A stretch of 64,000 nt of DNA. Source: Breviolum minutum Mf 1.05b.01. Lineage: Eukaryota > Sar > Dinophyceae > Suessiales > Symbiodiniaceae. Below are positions 61,495 through 64,000 of this stretch, piece by piece. The position numbers and the translations under genes are program-made. Under the pieces are notes generated by a model. The model did not search any database. It was not told the origin of the DNA and was given only the letters and a program-made list of their open reading frames with translations. The stretch spans positions 1,431-65,430 of the forward strand of contig DF239548.1 in the NCBI GenBank assembly GCA_000507305.1. The letters run 5' to 3'. The first letter of the stretch is position 1. Each line of letters begins with the position of its first letter.

Positions 61495-62281
61495 TTTTTC
61501 ATATGTTTCTTGGCGTTGGTGCAAAAAACATTGATACCCCGGCATACAAGATCACTCCGTCAATAAAAGGCGACCGCAGATGTATTTTTGTTGTGAATAT
61601 CACGTCCTGGGATCCGGGGCGTGACAATTGGAGTATAGATAAAAAAATACACAAAAAGACAGGCAAAGTGGTTATGAACACTAATTCGTCACTTTTTGGT
61701 GATATGGTTGTGTGGATTGATTGGGTAATTCTGAATAGATTTCCTGATGAAATGGAGTGGATGATTACTTGAGAGTATCCAAGAACCCACATCCCAACAA
61801 AACACATCACAACAAAAACGATCGCTCATGCTGATGAGGCAAAAGAAAAGCAAGCCTTCCGCGAGTCGCTTGACCACATTAATCTTAGAAAACTTCCGTT
61901 GGGTGGGATGGGAATCCTTCACAAAAAAAAAGAGGAAATCATATGAATTCAAGGTAATGACTATTCCGGTAATATACTTTTGTTCATATCTTTCATGTTC
62001 ACGCCTCCCAAAACCGAACTTCTCTTGGTTACCTTTATAGGGAAGAAAAAGATCCCTTTCCCCCTGGCGCCACTGGTGGTCACCCTGGTCGCCTGGCCGG
62101 TCCTGGGCGTTCAGGTGGAAAGGGTGGTAAAGCTGTCAAAGGCGATGGCTATGGAAAAGGCAAAAGCCATAAAGGCAAAGGTAAAGCTAAAGGCGCCTGC
62201 GGAGCGGGGGGCTTTCATCATGGGAATTTTGATAAGGGTACCTCAGTACCGAATCATGGTGGTTCCTCTATAGTCCTTTAA
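61495..62281 (+). CDS. Gly/Lys-rich tailed protein, dinoflagellate-type, unknown function
   Basis: The first exon follows TTTTTCAG at 61494 and reads MFLGVGAKNIDTPAYKITPS, later CIFVVNITSWDPGRDNWSID, then a Lys-rich part (KKIHKKTGKVVMN). The second (about 61812-61945) reads ADEAKEKQAFRESLDHINLR and runs into an A-run. The third (about 62042-62281) follows TTATAG, reads EEKDPFPPGATGGHPGRLAG, then many Gly/Lys repeats (GGKGGKAVKGDGYGKGK), and ends at TAA. Joining exons two and three in phase needs a one-base change in the nine-A run, so an assembly error or decay is possible. The tail resembles those of the genes at 38.7-45.6 and 46.6-50.5 kb. The function is unknown. Confidence 0.5.
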
Positions 62282-64000
62282 GAAGGTTTTGGGGTGGGTG
62301 GTATTCCGGTACCCTTAGATTCCCATGATTTCGCCATGGTGCAGTGGGCAAATGTGTGCCAGAAGCAAGAAGTTTCAAGGGGCAACAGTTCCTGAAGTTG
62401 TGTTTTTGTGGGTTTCAGGATAAAGCAAAGATATAAATGCCTGGATTTCTTGTGTGTCTTGTTGAGGGTCAAGTTCTTTTTGACTGTGGTGTTTTTGTAA
62501 GTATCTTCGTGAAATATAAAAAGGTGGGGATCAAGGTGGTACATGTTGACAATTCATTTTTGAAAAAACATCTGCCAGATCCACATCTCAAAGCATCTAC
62601 GCCTCCTAACAGTTGTTGGAAAAAACTGGGAAAAACCTCGACCACTACCCTGAAGCCACGCGGAAATCCCCCAGCTCTCCGGCCCCAAGAAATTTTGGGT
62701 GGAATCGGAAAAAACCACCACCCTGTTGAAGTGTTCCCTTAATTTATCTTGGCAAATCTTTGTAGATTTTGTAGTGTAATCAGATTCATCCATGGAAAAC
62801 AACAAAACCTCAGGCTTCTTTTTTGAGACTATCTTTTAGTTTGTCATTCATCACCTCGATATGTTGTTTTTTTCAAACTCTTTAGGCACGAAACATGTTT
62901 TTTTTAGGCAAACTGATGGAAAGGTGAACCTCAAATGGAAAAAACAGGTGCACGGTGGTGGCACGAGTGAAGCATTGCGAGTCGCGTCGCAAGTCGCATC
63001 ACCATGATTTTGGGTGACAGAGAAATGTCAACAGCCCAAGTTGAAACCACAGAAATACACAACATTTACACTACACATTATATATATTACCCGTTTTAGA
63101 AAGACAAAACAAATGGGTCAATTGTTTTACTGTTAATTTCAAGAAGTCTGAAGTTTCAGAATGTATATACCTTATAAACCCTTACAGCTTCTCAGACTCA
63201 TTTGTTTAGTTTTGAAGCATTTGCAATTTGCATCGTGTCTCACCTGACGAATTCATCTTTGGTAGCAGGATAGCCGGATTTTCCAGACATGTCGAAATCT
63301 TCCCTGGGCGTTTGCATACCGCCATTGAGAAGTGCCAAACACGACGGGCCAAGATGCGAAACCGTGAAATGGTGTAAAACAACAACCCATGATGTCTTGA
63401 AATATTTCCTAGGTGGTGGCAACTCACATATTTTTTTAATGTTCATCTCCCTACTTGGGGAGATGATCCAATTTTGACGAACATATGTTTCGGAAGGGGT
63501 TGGGGAAAAACCACCAACCAGTTTGTTCATGGCATGTGTTACAGTACCAAATCCTGGACCTTTTTGTCCATTTTGCCAATTTTTACATGTGTTTTTTTTT
63601 TTTTAATTGATTGAGATATGTTTTTTTTTTTAAGCATTCCAAGTGTTGGAGGATGTTGGAGGGGTATAAAAACGGAAAATGTACTTAGTGTACTTCATTG
63701 AGAATATGGTGTTATCATTATTTTGAGGACGAACGACTGTAGTTGACATGACTTTTGTTGATGAGTGTTTGTTTACTTGGGGGTTTTAGAACTTACATGA
63801 CATATTTAAGGATGGGATCTGAAAAATGTGATTCAATAAATCAACATTTTTGTACAGCCATTTTGAACTGCGTGCCTGCGTGCCTGCGTGCCTGCTGTAT
63901 GTTGGAGTTTATCATGCGTAGCATGTAACAGTATGATCAACAAAAGCAGGTACAAACGTTACATGGACCATGTATATACGGTATATACGTTGTATACACC
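62282..64000. other. No supported gene; short tandem repeat near the end
   Basis: I see no convincing exon. The Lys/Pro-rich frame at about 62580-62742 has weak coding character and no links. Bases 63868-63895 are three to four tandem copies of an eight-base unit (CGTGCCTG). Confidence 0.5.

Noticed and set aside
1-64000. tRNA, rRNA, spliced-leader RNA genes or CRISPR arrays
   Set aside because: I found no cloverleaf with conserved A/B boxes, no rRNA-like stretch, no leader sequence followed by a GT donor, and no regularly spaced direct repeats. Weak RNA genes could have been missed by eye.

Overview
The window looks like nuclear DNA of a dinoflagellate, probably close to Symbiodiniaceae/Suessiales; the exact taxon is not established. 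The reasons are: (1) small exons separated by introns whose donors are often GC or GA instead of GT, all ending in AG, seen when two recognisable proteins are rebuilt exon by exon; (2) a 14-base exact match to the dinoflagellate spliced-leader sequence just upstream of a start codon; (3) every well-supported gene reads from the + strand, as in dinoflagellate unidirectional gene arrays; (4) unnamed protein families with Lys/Gly-rich tails of a kind that is very numerous in dinoflagellate genomes; (5) many short inverted-repeat elements. Three single N bases (6275, 27300, 45793) all sit at repeats and look like contig joins.

Layout. 1-7.0 kb: mostly non-coding, with two short inverted-repeat elements, a few weak exon-like stretches, a degenerate tetranucleotide array (5.8-6.27 kb) and a 94-bp tandem duplication. 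7.07-11.96 kb: an unrecognised multi-exon, probably polytopic membrane protein. 12.43-18.76 kb: a RecQ-family DNA helicase with motif 0 and motifs I to VI spread over at least 13 exons and a DEAC box in place of DEAH. 19.8-28 kb: an unrecognised multi-exon gene ending at 22352, then scattered exon-like pieces. 28.9-29.6 kb: three inverted-repeat elements side by side. 30.31-34.35 kb: a complete Deg/HtrA serine protease with one PDZ domain, solved here as 12 exons coding for 419 residues. 34.5-37.1 kb: weak exon-like pieces.

38.7-53.4 kb holds three consecutive + strand genes of dinoflagellate-type families. The first (38729-45620) starts 38 bases after the spliced-leader relict and combines an acidic region, a Gly/Arg/Lys repeat region and a degenerate cytosine-5-methyltransferase-like domain. 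The second (about 46.6-50.45 kb) is a coiled-coil protein with an Ala/Lys then Gly/Lys tail. The third (about 51.2-53.37 kb) is a large Cys-containing protein with conserved Asp motifs and a reading-frame slip. I suggest, as a hypothesis only, that they form one expanded, possibly mobile, unit.

53.4-64 kb is gene-poor and rich in short inverted-repeat (MITE-like) elements of at least seven families, most with a second copy elsewhere in the window. One more Gly/Lys-rich gene lies at 61.5-62.28 kb.

Limits: exon borders are inferred by eye from reading frame, family alignment and splice dinucleotides. Only the protease and most of the helicase borders are constrained by conserved protein sequence. 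No expression evidence was available.
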